Source of the DNA: JAOZPE01 sp964601275
GTDB lineage: Bacteria > Krumholzibacteriota > Krumholzibacteriia > JAJRXK01
Direction of reading: 5' to 3'
Length of the DNA: 64,000 nucleotides
Assembly (NCBI GenBank): GCA_964601275.1
Contig: CAZRMV010000010.1
Span: 62,001-126,000, forward strand
Shown: piece after piece, positions 50,993 to 60,094 of the stretch
Layout of the letters: the number at the start of each line of letters is the position of its first letter
Position numbering within the stretch: the stretch's first letter is position 1
Translations under genes and position numbers: made by a program
The notes under the pieces: model-generated
Seen by the model: only the letters and a program-made list of their open reading frames with translations
What the model was told of the DNA's origin: nothing
Database searches by the model: none

Positions 50993-52489
50993 TCAGTTCA
51001 TGGCGGCCAGGATCTCCAGCGCCCGGTCGTTGGCGTCGTTCAGAAGAGCCATCAGGTAGTTGTGGTTGTGGAAACCACTACTCTCATCCGACTCCGCATA
51101 CGCCAGGTTGTGCTGCGCCTCCTCCAGTTTCGACAGCAACGTCGGATCGGTCGATCCGTTGAGAACGGTGGCGGCTGCTTCCACATTGGCCGCCACGGTC
51201 GCATCCAGGGTCGAGAAGGACGACTGGAAATTGTCGATGATCCCCTGGGCGGTCGTGGCATCGAAGGAGGGATGACAACTGCTCTGTCCGCAGGAGACGG
51301 TGTCTCCACCGGTGCCTTCCGGTACGAAGATGCTGAACCCATGGCCGTGGAACATGGACGAATTGCTCCCATCCACATCGCTGACGTACATATGACAATC
51401 CTTGCACCCGGCCGAGGGCATGAGTTGCTGGGAAGCAACGCCGATTCCGCCTTCTCCAGTGCGGATGTCATAACTGAGATGGTCCGTGCCGGCGAAGCGG
51501 AGGCTCCCATGGCATTGTCCACACAATTCGTCGGCATCGGTCATCGCTTCGTACTCCATGGTGGCCGAATTGAAGTACGATGGGGTGTCCGGCTGATGCG
51601 GATCGTGACAGGCGACACACGAGACATCCGGCCATTCCGCGGTGTTCCTCGGAGAGGTTCCCTCGGTGAAGACGCCGCCACTGGTGGTGAAGAAATACGC
51701 CAGGGCTTCGTCCTCCCGCATTCCCCCGTTGGCCAGGACCGCGGTCGGGGCATGACAGGCCACGCAGTTTTCCGGATCGGCGCCGGTGACGGTTTCATGG
51801 GGCGTCTCACCCGCGCGTTCGGCCGCCAGCTCATCGGCGACATCCTGCTGGGTGATGGCGTGCCTGCTGCTGCGCCACGCGTCGTAGGTCCGGTGATCGG
51901 TCTCGGCGAAGCGGAGGCTTCCGTGGCATTGACCGCACAAAGCACTCGATCCGTCCATCGGCGTGTAGTGCGCCGTGCGGGAGTCGAAGATGGAGAGGAT
52001 CGGTGGATCGTCCGGGTGGTCCTGCGAGACATCGTGACACACCGCGCAGTCGACGTGTGACCACTCGCCGGAATGCAGCGGTTCTGTCTGGGCGGTGAAC
52101 ACACCGTTGTCCGTGGTGAAGAAATATTCCAGCGCGTCGGTCTCGGTCATCGATCCGTTGGCCTGGACCGCACGGGGACCGTGGCACGCGATGCAGTTCT
52201 CGGGGTCGCTGCCATGGAGGACTTCGTCCGGGGTTTCCCCCGTCCGTTCCGCGGCGAGTTCCTCGGCGACATCGCTCTGGGTGTCCGCGTGACGGCTCGC
52301 CTGCCACACCGCAATCTGCGATGAATGGCATTGGCTGCAATCGGCGGAATCGATCCCGGGATTCGGCGGGCATTCGGGACAATTGTTGTCGTTGCTGCAG
52401 CCCGCCATCATCAGGATGAACGCAAAGGTGACCATCAGCGCCACGAGGACCCATCCCGAGACCCCCGGTGTGCGCTTCTGTGATCTCAT
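50993..52489 (-). CDS. multihaem cytochrome c lipoprotein with internal duplication
   Basis: 498 residues from the second of two adjacent ATGs (52489), which has GGAGG 6 bases upstream. The lipobox 'LMMAGC' marks an outer-membrane or periplasmic lipoprotein. Eight CxxCH motifs occur: CSQCH, CIACH, CAVCH, CGQCH, CVACH, CVACH, CGQCH and CKDCH. A possible ninth site has four residues between the cysteines ('CGQSSCH'). Residues about 50-190 and 190-335 repeat each other, for example 'SDPENCIACHGPRAV' against 'GADPENCVACHAPTAV', so three haems per unit were duplicated. It resembles cytochrome c554/NrfB-like carriers. A role in extracellular or periplasmic electron transfer is likely; no partner is adjacent. 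Confidence 0.88.
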   Translation of the reverse strand: MRSQKRTPGVSGWVLVALMVTFAFILMMAGCSNDNNCPECPPNPGIDSADCSQCHSSQIAVWQASRHADTQSDVAEELAAERTGETPDEVLHGSDPENCIACHGPRAVQANGSMTETDALEYFFTTDNGVFTAQTEPLHSGEWSHVDCAVCHDVSQDHPDDPPILSIFDSRTAHYTPMDGSSALCGQCHGSLRFAETDHRTYDAWRSSRHAITQQDVADELAAERAGETPHETVTGADPENCVACHAPTAVLANGGMREDEALAYFFTTSGGVFTEGTSPRNTAEWPDVSCVACHDPHQPDTPSYFNSATMEYEAMTDADELCGQCHGSLRFAGTDHLSYDIRTGEGGIGVASQQLMPSAGCKDCHMYVSDVDGSNSSMFHGHGFSIFVPEGTGGDTVSCGQSSCHPSFDATTAQGIIDNFQSSFSTLDATVAANVEAAATVLNGSTDPTLLSKLEEAQHNLAYAESDESSGFHNHNYLMALLNDANDRALEILAAMN

Positions 52490-52601
52490 CATTCGCCTCC
52501 TCGAATGGACCTTCCCCCGGTGGGTCCGGATGTGCCCGTACGGGGAGAGGTCACCACCACCCCACGGGGAGATTGCGAACGCCCGCCGTGGGGTGGACAC
52601 C

Positions 52602-52619
52602 CCAAAGACAGGACTTTGG
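52602..52619. promoter_or_regulatory. perfect 6-6-6 dyad upstream of the cytochrome gene
   Basis: CCAAAG and CTTTGG (52602-52607 and 52614-52619) are perfect inverted repeats with a 6-bp spacer, about 110 bp before the cytochrome start, in the one AT-richer intergenic patch of the region. It could be an operator; the binding protein is unknown. Confidence 0.35.
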
Positions 52620-52647
52620 ACCCCAGAGATCAAGAGTTATGGATCGT

Positions 52648-53127
52648 TTACCCTGATATTTGCACAAACGAACGTCCGCTCATCGCAGGGTCTTCCGGCC
52701 AGCGCGCCTCCATGAACTTGCCGATCCCGAACGCGGCTCCCTGGACGGTGGCCACCAGGCCGCCGAGGAGGATCACCGCCTGTGCGCCGAGCGGATCCGG
52801 AGCCGATGGCCCGGGCGTCATCCGGGTCATCCACCAGCCCAGGAAGGCGAGACTGGCCGCATGCACCACCTGGTCGACGAGAAAGGCCTGGGCCGTATCG
52901 CGGAATCGTTGCTTGAGGCCGTCGATCAAGGTGTGCACCGCGAAGAGGGTCACCGGGAGAAGCCACAGTCCCCAGTTCTGGATCGCCAGGTAGGCGACCG
53001 CGGCGTGGATCAAACCATGCAGCAGGAGGAATCGCCCGTTCCTCTTGCGTTCGACGAGTGCGTCCGGCTGGAGAAGGAAATCGGCCAGGCAATGGGAAGC
53101 GAGGAGGATCAGGATCCAGTGGGTCAT
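52648..53127 (-). CDS. DUF3307 membrane protein
   Basis: 159 residues from the ATG at 53127. The N-terminus 'LILLASHCLADFLLQPDAL' with the conserved His/Asp/Gln, and 'FLLLHGLIHAAVAYLAI', are the DUF3307 hallmarks, followed by 'TLIDGLKQRFRDTAQAFL' and 'DQVVHAASLAFLGWW'. Four hydrophobic helices. DUF3307 proteins are regularly encoded beside SatD-like proteins, as here, but their function is unknown. It starts 92 bp after the SatD-like gene on the same strand. Confidence 0.85.
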   Translation of the reverse strand: MTHWILILLASHCLADFLLQPDALVERKRNGRFLLLHGLIHAAVAYLAIQNWGLWLLPVTLFAVHTLIDGLKQRFRDTAQAFLVDQVVHAASLAFLGWWMTRMTPGPSAPDPLGAQAVILLGGLVATVQGAAFGIGKFMEARWPEDPAMSGRSFVQISG

Positions 53128-53219
53128 CGGTCGCGCCTCGGGCTCATCGGTCGTGCCTCCCTCGACGCGGTCGGGAAGGGGGGATTCCCGCGGTCCATCG
53201 CTTCGACGACGCCCAGAGC

Positions 53220-53855
53220 TCATTCCCGATCGAGAGCTCGGAGAATCTCCTCCTCGGCCCAGCGCAAGGCCTGCTGGACCGCCGGCCAGTGGGCGCGTTT
53301 CAAGGACTTCGCCACCGCCTGCCTCGAGATCGAACCGCCATCGGTCTTGGGGGGCCATCGCCGGGCGATCTCTTCTTGGGTCAAGCCCTGGAGTGCCCCG
53401 GAGACCGCCCGGGATTCGGCGGGGGCCCAATCGAGCGCCACGGAATCCAGCAGGGGGGTCACCGCCCGGGCCAGGGCCGTCCGCTGCCCGAACCAACGCA
53501 GGGGGGAGGAGAAGCCGAGGGTCACACCCCCCAGCGCATCCAGTCCCTTGCCGGAGTGGAGGAACGCGGCGCCGCGGGAATCGGAGATCCTCTCCTCCGA
53601 GATGTCCTCGACTTCACCCAGCCCGATGGAGATGCGGGTGTCGTAGCGTACCGGGGGTTCGGAGAGCATCTTGAGACGACACCGCAGGAACAGCGCGGCG
53701 CGGAAGCAGAGTTCGGGCTTCGTGAGCAACAATTGCCAGCTGTCGTGACGAAAGGTATCGATGCTGCCGCGGATGGAGTGAGGATGGAACGACTCGAATT
53801 GCCGGGCCGCTTCGGTCAGTTCATCCATCGCCCGGCGGCCTTGCTCCGCCGTCAA
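53220..53855 (-). CDS. SatD-like protein, N-terminus probably incomplete
   Basis: About 211 residues from a TTG at 53855 that is poorly supported. The body fits the SatD family: 'IDTFRHDSWQLLLTKPEL', 'RYDTRISIGLGEVEDI', 'AAFLHSGKGLDALG', then a C-terminal helix-turn-helix 'GLTQEEIARRWPP' and 'GSISRQAVAKSLKRA'. Intact members begin about 12-15 residues earlier with an I-x-GD-x-x-x-SR motif. Here only 'EASR' survives before the TTG, immediately after the pcm stop codon. The gene may be clipped, or it may start inside pcm in a way I cannot see. It pairs with DUF3307. Confidence 0.65.
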   Translation of the reverse strand: MTAEQGRRAMDELTEAARQFESFHPHSIRGSIDTFRHDSWQLLLTKPELCFRAALFLRCRLKMLSEPPVRYDTRISIGLGEVEDISEERISDSRGAAFLHSGKGLDALGGVTLGFSSPLRWFGQRTALARAVTPLLDSVALDWAPAESRAVSGALQGLTQEEIARRWPPKTDGGSISRQAVAKSLKRAHWPAVQQALRWAEEEILRALDRE

Positions 53856-53867
53856 CCTGGATGCTTC

Positions 53868-54599
53868 TCAGTGCTTTCCGTGATCGCCGGTCACCGGCAC
53901 GAAGCGGACCGGGAGGAGGCGCCGGGTCGTGTACTCGTCCTCCTGCGTCTTCTCCACCAGGACCAGCTCCTGGTAACCGCCGGCCTCGCCGAGCGGCATC
54001 AACAGCTTGCCGCCGACCCGCAACTGCCCGAGCAGGGTCTCGGGAATCTCGGGCGCCGCCGCGGTGATGATGATCCGGTCGAACGGAGCCGCCTCGGGCC
54101 ATCCCGCCCAGCCGTCCCCCGCGCGGACGTGCACGTTGTCATACCCGAGTTCCTTCAAGGTCGCGGCGGCCCGCTGGGCCAAGGGCTTGTGGATCTCCAC
54201 CGTGTATACCTCTTCAACCAGCCGGGAAGCGACCGCGGCCTGGTATCCCGAACCGGTGCCCAGTTCGAAGAGCTTGTGCTGGGGCTTCAGATCCAGTTCC
54301 TGGGTCATGTACGCCACGATGTAGGGCTGCGAGATGGTCTGGCCGTCGCCGATCGGCTGGGGCGCGTCCTGGTAGGCGAAGGCCCGGTACGCCTTGGGTA
54401 GGAAGAGATGGCGCGGCACTTCCCGCATCGCCTCGATCACTCGTGGATCGTGGATGCCGCGCTTGAGGATCTGGTTCTCGACCATCGCCACCCGCTGTGA
54501 TTTCCAGGAGTGCTGGTTGGCCACGAGCAGCGGAACGGCGAAGAGGGCGGCGATCGAGGCGGCGCACCTGGCCAGGATCCGAGTGAGGAAGGTGCTCAT
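53868..54599 (-). CDS. pcm: protein-L-isoaspartate O-methyltransferase with N-terminal membrane segment
   Basis: 243 residues from the ATG at 54599 with GGGAGC upstream. The enzyme core starts at about 33: 'VENQILKRGIHDPRVIEAM', 'VPRHLFLPKAYRAFAY', 'IGDGQTISQPYIVAYMT' (family signature), 'FELGTGSGYQAAVAS' (SAM loop) and 'RIIITAAAPEIPETL'. Residues about 8-28 ('ILARCAASIAALFAVPLLV') form a hydrophobic segment absent from E. coli Pcm, suggesting export or anchoring. It repairs isoaspartyl damage using SAM. How SAM would be supplied outside the cytoplasm is unclear, so a cytoplasm-facing anchor is possible. An exported isoaspartyl peptidase lies 4 kb downstream. Confidence 0.92.
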   Translation of the reverse strand: MSTFLTRILARCAASIAALFAVPLLVANQHSWKSQRVAMVENQILKRGIHDPRVIEAMREVPRHLFLPKAYRAFAYQDAPQPIGDGQTISQPYIVAYMTQELDLKPQHKLFELGTGSGYQAAVASRLVEEVYTVEIHKPLAQRAAATLKELGYDNVHVRAGDGWAGWPEAAPFDRIIITAAAPEIPETLLGQLRVGGKLLMPLGEAGGYQELVLVEKTQEDEYTTRRLLPVRFVPVTGDHGKH

Positions 54600-54786
54600 G
54601 GTCAGCTCCCGGGAATCCGTTCTCTGTTCCTCCAAGTACGCAAGGGATGCGCGAACGGCAAGTCGCCGCCGGCCAAGACGCAGGGGCGATTCCTCCAAGG
54701 TCTTGGAGTTTCGACACTTGACACCTTGTCCCTGACCTCACAGTTTCGGCCGTAGCGCTCGATGCGAGACGAAGGCGAGTCCATCC

Positions 54787-57030
54787 ATGAGCCACGTCAT
54801 TCCCCCGGAATCCTCGTTCAGGATCAGCACGCCCACCTCCACGATCCCATTCCGGCGCTTGTCGGGTCTGATCGCACTGCTGTTGGCGGTGCCTCTTCCC
54901 GCCGGCGCAGCCGTTCCACGGACGACGGTTCTTCCGGTGGTCACCGCGGGGCATTCCACCGGCGAGATCCAACTCGACGGACGCCTGGACGAGGAGGCCT
55001 GGCAACACGCGGGGATCATCTCCGACCTCACCCAGCAGGATCCGCACCCGGGGGAACCCACGCCCTTCAAGACCGAGATCCGGGTTCTCGTCGACCAGGA
55101 GAACCTGTACTTCGGCGTCTATTGCCACGACCCCGATCCGCAAGCCATCGCGATACACACCATGTCCCGCGACGGCAACCTGTGGGGCGACGACAACATC
55201 GCATTCGTCCTGGACACCTTCGGTGACCAACGCACCGGATACTTCTTCCGCACCAACGCGGCCGGGGCCCGCCAGGACGGTCTCATCTCCAACTCGGAGG
55301 ACTCATCGACGAACTGGGATGGGATCTGGGACGTGAGAACGCGCCGGGTGAAGGACGGTTGGACCGCGGAATTCGTGATTCCCTCGCAGACCTTGCGGTT
55401 CACCCGCGGGCTCGACCAGTGGGGATTCAACGTGGAACGCAGGATCGCCCGCAGCCGCATGAGCCTTCGCTGGACCGGGATCACGCTCGATTCCCGTCTG
55501 AACGACTTCCGCCGAGCGGGCCGGTTGGCTGGGGTGGGCGGATTGCGGCAGGGAATCGGACTGTCGGTGAGTCCCTATGGCCTGGTGCGGGGAGAAGGTG
55601 GGGTGAACGGGGTCGACCGGGTCACCACCGGCGATGTCGGAGGAGACGTCACCTGGAATCTCAGCTCGAACCTCACCGGGGTGGTGACGGTGAACACCGA
55701 TTTCGCCGAGACCGACGTCGATACCCGCCAGATCAATCTCACTCGCTTTCCCCTGTTCTTCCCGGAGAAACGCGCCTTCTTCCTGGAGGGGTCGAGCCTC
55801 TTCTCGTTCGGGACGGGTTTGAGAACCGATTTCATCGCCTTCTTCTCACGGCGCATCGGTCTGTACCAGGGCGATGAGATTCCGATCAACGCCGGATTGA
55901 AGGTACTCGGGAGAGCCGGCCGGTGGAACATCGGCGCCCTGGACACCTTCATGGGTTCCAGCGAAGCCACCCGTTCGACCAACCTGTTCGCCGGGAGGGT
56001 CACCTACGACGTGGACGATCACTTGACCGTTGGGTTGATCGCCACCAACGGGGACCCGAGCGGGAAGGCGGACAACTCCCTCCTGGGGGTGGACGCGCAG
56101 TGGCGAACCTCCACCTTCCATGGCGACAAGAACCTCGCCTTCGGAGCCTGGGGATCCTTCACCTCCAGTTCGGATGTTCCGGGCCGACCGGCCGGCTGGG
56201 GTCTCAAGCTCGATTATCCCAATGATCTGTGGGATCTCTTTCTCATCTACAAGCAATTCGGGCGGGAGATGGATCCGGCGCTGGGGTTCTTGCCCCGGCC
56301 GGGAACCCGGTGGGTCCAGGGCGGAGGCGCATTCCAACCCCGGCCCAACGTCCCCGCGCTTTCGTGGATCCGACAGTGGTTCTTCGAGACCTTCGTCACC
56401 TGGGTGGAGAACCTGGACGGGCACACCGAGTCGTGGCGGCTGTTCACCGCGCCCATCAACATCGAACTGGAATCGGGGGAACACATCGAAAGCAACTGGG
56501 TTCCCCAGTACGAAAGCCTGGATGAGGATTTCGAGATCGCCGACGGGGTGGTCATTCCCGCCGGCGACTACGATTTCACCCGCTTCAGGGTGGAAGCGCA
56601 GAGTGCGCGGAGCCGCCCGTGGCGCATCGGCAGCACGGTCTGGTTCGGCGAGTTCTACACCGGCCATCTCACCCAGATCGAGGCCTTCGCGAACGCCACG
56701 ATCGGAAGCGGTCATCTACGCCTGGAGCTTTCCGGTGAGCTGGACGAGGGCAGCTTGCCCGAAGGCGACTTCACCGAGCGTCTCTATGTCCTCGATACCA
56801 CCTACGCGTTCAATCCCGATCTGCTGCTGTCACTCAATCTCCAGTACGACTCGCCGTCGCGGACCCTGGGCGCCAACACCCGCCTGCGCTGGACCCTCGA
56901 GCCCGGCAAGGACCTCTACATCGTCTGGAACCGGGGCTGGCGGCGATCGGATCCGAGCGCGCGCTCCGATTTCCTGCGGCCGGTCGACGACCAGCTCGTG
57001 GTCAAGCTGCGTTGGACCTTCCGGGCGTGA
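54787..57030 (+). CDS. DUF5916 outer-membrane protein with CBM9-like N-terminal domain
   Basis: 747 residues. Signal sequence within the first 42 ('LSGLIALLLAVPLPAGAA'). Residues about 55-220 form a carbohydrate-binding family 9-like domain ('GEIQLDGRLDEEAWQHAG', 'VDQENLYFGVYCHDPDP', 'WGDDNIAFVLDTFGDQ'). From about 235 the DUF5916 domain follows ('DFAETDVDTRQINLTRFPLF', 'FFPEKRAFFLEGSSLFSFG'), then many barrel-like strands ending 'VKLRWTFRA'. Such proteins are common in FCB-group bacteria; ligand unknown. It diverges from pcm. Confidence 0.9.
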   Translation: MSHVIPPESSFRISTPTSTIPFRRLSGLIALLLAVPLPAGAAVPRTTVLPVVTAGHSTGEIQLDGRLDEEAWQHAGIISDLTQQDPHPGEPTPFKTEIRVLVDQENLYFGVYCHDPDPQAIAIHTMSRDGNLWGDDNIAFVLDTFGDQRTGYFFRTNAAGARQDGLISNSEDSSTNWDGIWDVRTRRVKDGWTAEFVIPSQTLRFTRGLDQWGFNVERRIARSRMSLRWTGITLDSRLNDFRRAGRLAGVGGLRQGIGLSVSPYGLVRGEGGVNGVDRVTTGDVGGDVTWNLSSNLTGVVTVNTDFAETDVDTRQINLTRFPLFFPEKRAFFLEGSSLFSFGTGLRTDFIAFFSRRIGLYQGDEIPINAGLKVLGRAGRWNIGALDTFMGSSEATRSTNLFAGRVTYDVDDHLTVGLIATNGDPSGKADNSLLGVDAQWRTSTFHGDKNLAFGAWGSFTSSSDVPGRPAGWGLKLDYPNDLWDLFLIYKQFGREMDPALGFLPRPGTRWVQGGGAFQPRPNVPALSWIRQWFFETFVTWVENLDGHTESWRLFTAPINIELESGEHIESNWVPQYESLDEDFEIADGVVIPAGDYDFTRFRVEAQSARSRPWRIGSTVWFGEFYTGHLTQIEAFANATIGSGHLRLELSGELDEGSLPEGDFTERLYVLDTTYAFNPDLLLSLNLQYDSPSRTLGANTRLRWTLEPGKDLYIVWNRGWRRSDPSARSDFLRPVDDQLVVKLRWTFRA

Positions 57031-57094
57031 TCCAGCTCCAGATCTCCATGACACCGGGGCTTCGTCCCCCCGTCGCCGGGCTTTCGTGCCCCCA

Positions 57095-58048
57095 TCACCA
57101 CGGTCGGGTCTTCTGCATCGGAAGGAAGGTCGGGGCGGTGGCCTCCCCGTCGAGAACGGCCTCCTGCAGCAATTCCACTTCGATCAGGTGCAAGGTTCCA
57201 AGGACGTTGCCCGACGCATCGGCGACCTCCCGGTTCAATTCCGATTTCAGTCCGATGTACCCGATGCGGCCATACCAGAGCTCGGTGCGGTCGTCAGGTC
57301 CGAAGACCGAGGCGTCGATCCGGACCGTCCACCCGGGCGTCGGGCCGGTGGGTAGATCGAAGGTCTCGCGGGCCACGACCTCCGCCGTGACCCGGACGTC
57401 GTCATCCCGGACGATCCACGTGGTCCCCAGGCCCAGCGGGTACTGCAGGAGGAGGAATTCGTTCTCCTCGACCCCGGTGGGGAAGCCGGAAACCCCGGCA
57501 TGGACCGCGTTCCACCGGGCCGCGAGTTCTTCCAGGGCGCTTTGCCAGGCGGGCGGGACGCCCCGCGACAGCAATGTCGGCAAAGCGTCCGGTGGACCGA
57601 CGTTGAAGGGCAGATCCGCGACGTAGAGTCCCTCCTGATCCTGACGGTAGTCGATTCTCTGGAACGCCACACTGTTCCCGTCGCGGATCTCGACTTCCTC
57701 GACGACATACTCCCGCCCGAAGACTTCCTCGCGGCCGGTCAGGCGCCGGGTGCGCCGGAGCGTGAGATCGTTGGAGATCACCGTTCCTTCGTCATTGACG
57801 ATGCGCAGGCTGATCTGGCTGAGGTACTCCCAGCGGTTGCCGACCTGGAGAGGATAGAAGTCTCCACCGGTGGGTGAGGGGGCTGCGGTCGGGCTGGGGT
57901 TTTCCCTGTCCGTGCACCCGCCCACGCCCCAGGAGACGAGCGGAACCAGGAGGAGGAGCAGGGTGATGCGGAAGACGGCCCCGGGATGGAGATCCTCGAT
58001 CGAGCGTCGCGGCTTGGCATCGGGCGGGTGATGGCGAACGATCGCCAT
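57095..58048 (-). CDS. lipoprotein of unknown function
   Basis: 317 residues. After about 25 polar residues a signal peptide ends in the lipobox 'GVGGC' (about 41-45), followed by a Pro/Ser linker. The mature part is beta-rich with 'FYPLQVGNRWEYLSQISL' and 'LLQYPLGLGTTWIVRDDD', patterns seen in uncharacterised lipoproteins that measure or bind small molecules. It ends in 'IEVELLQEAVLDGE'. No catalytic signature. A small barrel-like protein is encoded 37 bp upstream on the same strand. A longer N-terminus than usual for lipoproteins leaves the start slightly uncertain. Confidence 0.7.
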   Translation of the reverse strand: MAIVRHHPPDAKPRRSIEDLHPGAVFRITLLLLLVPLVSWGVGGCTDRENPSPTAAPSPTGGDFYPLQVGNRWEYLSQISLRIVNDEGTVISNDLTLRRTRRLTGREEVFGREYVVEEVEIRDGNSVAFQRIDYRQDQEGLYVADLPFNVGPPDALPTLLSRGVPPAWQSALEELAARWNAVHAGVSGFPTGVEENEFLLLQYPLGLGTTWIVRDDDVRVTAEVVARETFDLPTGPTPGWTVRIDASVFGPDDRTELWYGRIGYIGLKSELNREVADASGNVLGTLHLIEVELLQEAVLDGEATAPTFLPMQKTRPW

Positions 58049-58085
58049 GGGCCGAGCCTCCTCTCCGCGGAACGGGAGTGCCTTC

Positions 58086-58679
58086 CTAGAACATCCCCAA
58101 CTTCAGGGTGATCATTCCGAACCCGCCCTCGGCGTCGGCATTGCTGAGCACCGTCAGGTCGACCCCGCTCACGTAGCGGTAGCCGCCCCCGGCGGTCAGG
58201 CGGGCGAAGTCGGTCAGGTTCAGGACAAGCTGCACCGTGGGCTCGAGCACGAAGACCGAATCGGAGTCGGGGTCGTTCTCCGACCCCGCCACCGGATCGC
58301 GCAGCTTGATGCCGCCCAGGCCGGTGAGGATCGACAGGGTGGGGTGGATCACCGAATCGGCGAAGAACGCATACTCGAACTCGAAGCCGCCGTAGGTGAA
58401 CTTGACCACCCGGTCGAGTCCGTCGGTGTTCTGCACGATCACGTCGCTGACCATGGTGTAGAGACTCGCCCCCAGCACGATCTTGTGATCGAGGATCCAT
58501 CCGCCCCGTCCGCCGAGAAAGGTCTCGTGGTCACCCTTGAACTCGCTTCCCTTGACCACCGGGGCAATGAACCCCCCGGACTCGATGTGGCCGGAGAAGA
58601 GACTTCCGGCCCTCCCGGCGGAGGGAAGGAGCAGGAGGATGGCGACGAGAAGGAGGAAGAGCGTCGATCGATGCGTCAT
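58086..58679 (-). CDS. small exported protein, probably an outer-membrane beta-barrel
   Basis: 197 residues with a clear signal peptide ('TLFLLLVAILLLLPSAGRA', cleavage near residue 24). The mature part alternates hydrophobic and polar residues in short strands: 'GGFIAPVVKGSEFKGDHE', 'GGWILDHKIVLGASLYTMV', 'FTYGGFEFEYAFF', 'VQLVLNLTDFARLTAGGGY' and the last strand 'GMITLKLGMF', which ends in Phe as many outer-membrane barrels do. An eight-strand barrel is plausible. No named family. It is transcribed with the lipoprotein gene downstream. Confidence 0.7.
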   Translation of the reverse strand: MTHRSTLFLLLVAILLLLPSAGRAGSLFSGHIESGGFIAPVVKGSEFKGDHETFLGGRGGWILDHKIVLGASLYTMVSDVIVQNTDGLDRVVKFTYGGFEFEYAFFADSVIHPTLSILTGLGGIKLRDPVAGSENDPDSDSVFVLEPTVQLVLNLTDFARLTAGGGYRYVSGVDLTVLSNADAEGGFGMITLKLGMF

Positions 58680-58951
58680 GGAGGATCTCCCCGGGAGGAA
58701 GAGCGGAAACCGGATGCCAGGAACCCGTCCATTCTACCCTACCGGCGCGCGCGGCGCATCTGCTGACTGCCCGGGCCGCCGATTCCGAGGATCTTCGAGC
58801 GGGCCTGGAATCGCCCTCCGGGGTGGAAAACACCACCGGATCGTCTCCCGCAATCCCCACCCGGATCGCCCTCTTGCGTGGCGGCGGCGAAAGACGGCTG
58901 GAAATCCCGGGAAAATGATGGGAATAATCAAGACACGAGGAGGCGATTGCC

Positions 58952-60043
58952 ATGAACGACCCCGGCTCGGCCCGCAGGGGCCGATCGAAGCTTCTGCTGA
59001 TGATCCTCCTGATCCTGATCGGGGGGATGGCATCACTGGTGGGGTTTCCGCACGATGTCGAAGCGGCGGAATCCCCGAGCGCGGAACGCCCGGCCTGGGT
59101 GCTGGTGATCCATGGGGGCGCGGGAACCATCCGTCCGGACAAGATCGACCAGCAAACCGAAGAGGCCTACCGCAGCAAGCTGCGCCAGGTGCTGGCAACC
59201 GGCGCCGCGGTCCTCGATCGCGGAGGCTCCAGCCTGGACGCGGTCGAGGCGGTCATCCGGGAGATGGAGGATTCCCCGCTCTTCAACGCCGGCAAGGGAG
59301 CGGTCTTCACCGCGGCCGGCACCAACGAGATGGATGCCTCGATCATGGACGGTCGCACGCTGGAGGCCGGGGCGGTGGCGGGCGTGAAGACGGTGCGGCA
59401 TCCCATCTCGGCCGCGCGCGCGGTCATGGAGCGTTCACCCCACGTGATGCTCGCCGGCGAGGGGGCGGACAGTTTCGCGGCGGCGGAGGGGCTGGAGATC
59501 GTCTCGCCCGACTATTTCTGGATCGAACGGCGTTGGAAGGACTATCTGCGCCGGAAGCAGGAGATGGAGGAAGAACGCGGGATGGATGGGGGAGAGGGCG
59601 AAGAGCATGGGACGGTGGGTTGCGTGGCCCTCGATCGCAACGGGAACATCGCCGCCGGCACCTCGACGGGTGGGATGACGATGAAGATGTGGGGGAGGAT
59701 CGGCGATTCACCCATCATCGGCGCGGGAACCTATGCCGACAATGCAAGCTGTGGCGTCTCCTGCACCGGCCACGGCGAGTATTTCATCCGGAACGCGGTC
59801 GCCTACGACATCACCGCACTCATGAAGTACAAGGGGCTTCCGCTCGAACAAGCGGCCCAGAACGTGGTCAATGGCAAGCTGAAGAAGCAGGGGGCGGCGG
59901 GAGGAGTCATCGCACTCGATCGGCAAGGCAATGTCTCCATGGTATTCAATACCCCCGGAATGTATCGCGGTTTCCTCAAGGAGGGAGGCGAACCCAGGGT
60001 TTTCCTCTTCGCCGGTGAAGAAGGTCGTTCCGACGGGAAGTAG
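58952..60043 (+). CDS. iaaA: exported isoaspartyl peptidase/L-asparaginase (Ntn hydrolase)
   Basis: 363 residues with GAGGAGG upstream. An N-terminal hydrophobic segment (about 14-31, 'LLLMILLILIGGMASLVGF') points to export. The enzyme follows: 'WVLVIHGGAGTIRPDKI' and 'DSPLFNAGKGAVFTAAGTN'. The autocleavage site is 'HGTVGCVALDRNGNI', where Thr becomes the nucleophile of the beta chain, with 'AGTSTGGMTMKMWGRIGDSP' after it. It releases isoaspartyl residues from peptides and hydrolyses asparagine. An Arg/Glu-rich insert ('KQEMEEERGMDGGEGEE') precedes the cleavage site. pcm, also with a membrane segment, lies 4.4 kb upstream. Confidence 0.92.
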   Translation: MNDPGSARRGRSKLLLMILLILIGGMASLVGFPHDVEAAESPSAERPAWVLVIHGGAGTIRPDKIDQQTEEAYRSKLRQVLATGAAVLDRGGSSLDAVEAVIREMEDSPLFNAGKGAVFTAAGTNEMDASIMDGRTLEAGAVAGVKTVRHPISAARAVMERSPHVMLAGEGADSFAAAEGLEIVSPDYFWIERRWKDYLRRKQEMEEERGMDGGEGEEHGTVGCVALDRNGNIAAGTSTGGMTMKMWGRIGDSPIIGAGTYADNASCGVSCTGHGEYFIRNAVAYDITALMKYKGLPLEQAAQNVVNGKLKKQGAAGGVIALDRQGNVSMVFNTPGMYRGFLKEGGEPRVFLFAGEEGRSDGK

Positions 60044-60094
60044 GAGCGGGTTCTTCCCGATTCGCGGTCTCGGTGTGATTCCGGGTGGTTCCAG

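Noticed and set aside
54718..54746. TTGACA followed at 17 bp by CAGTTT before the DUF5916 gene
   Set aside because: The -35 is perfect but the -10 box matches poorly; not strong enough to list as a promoter.
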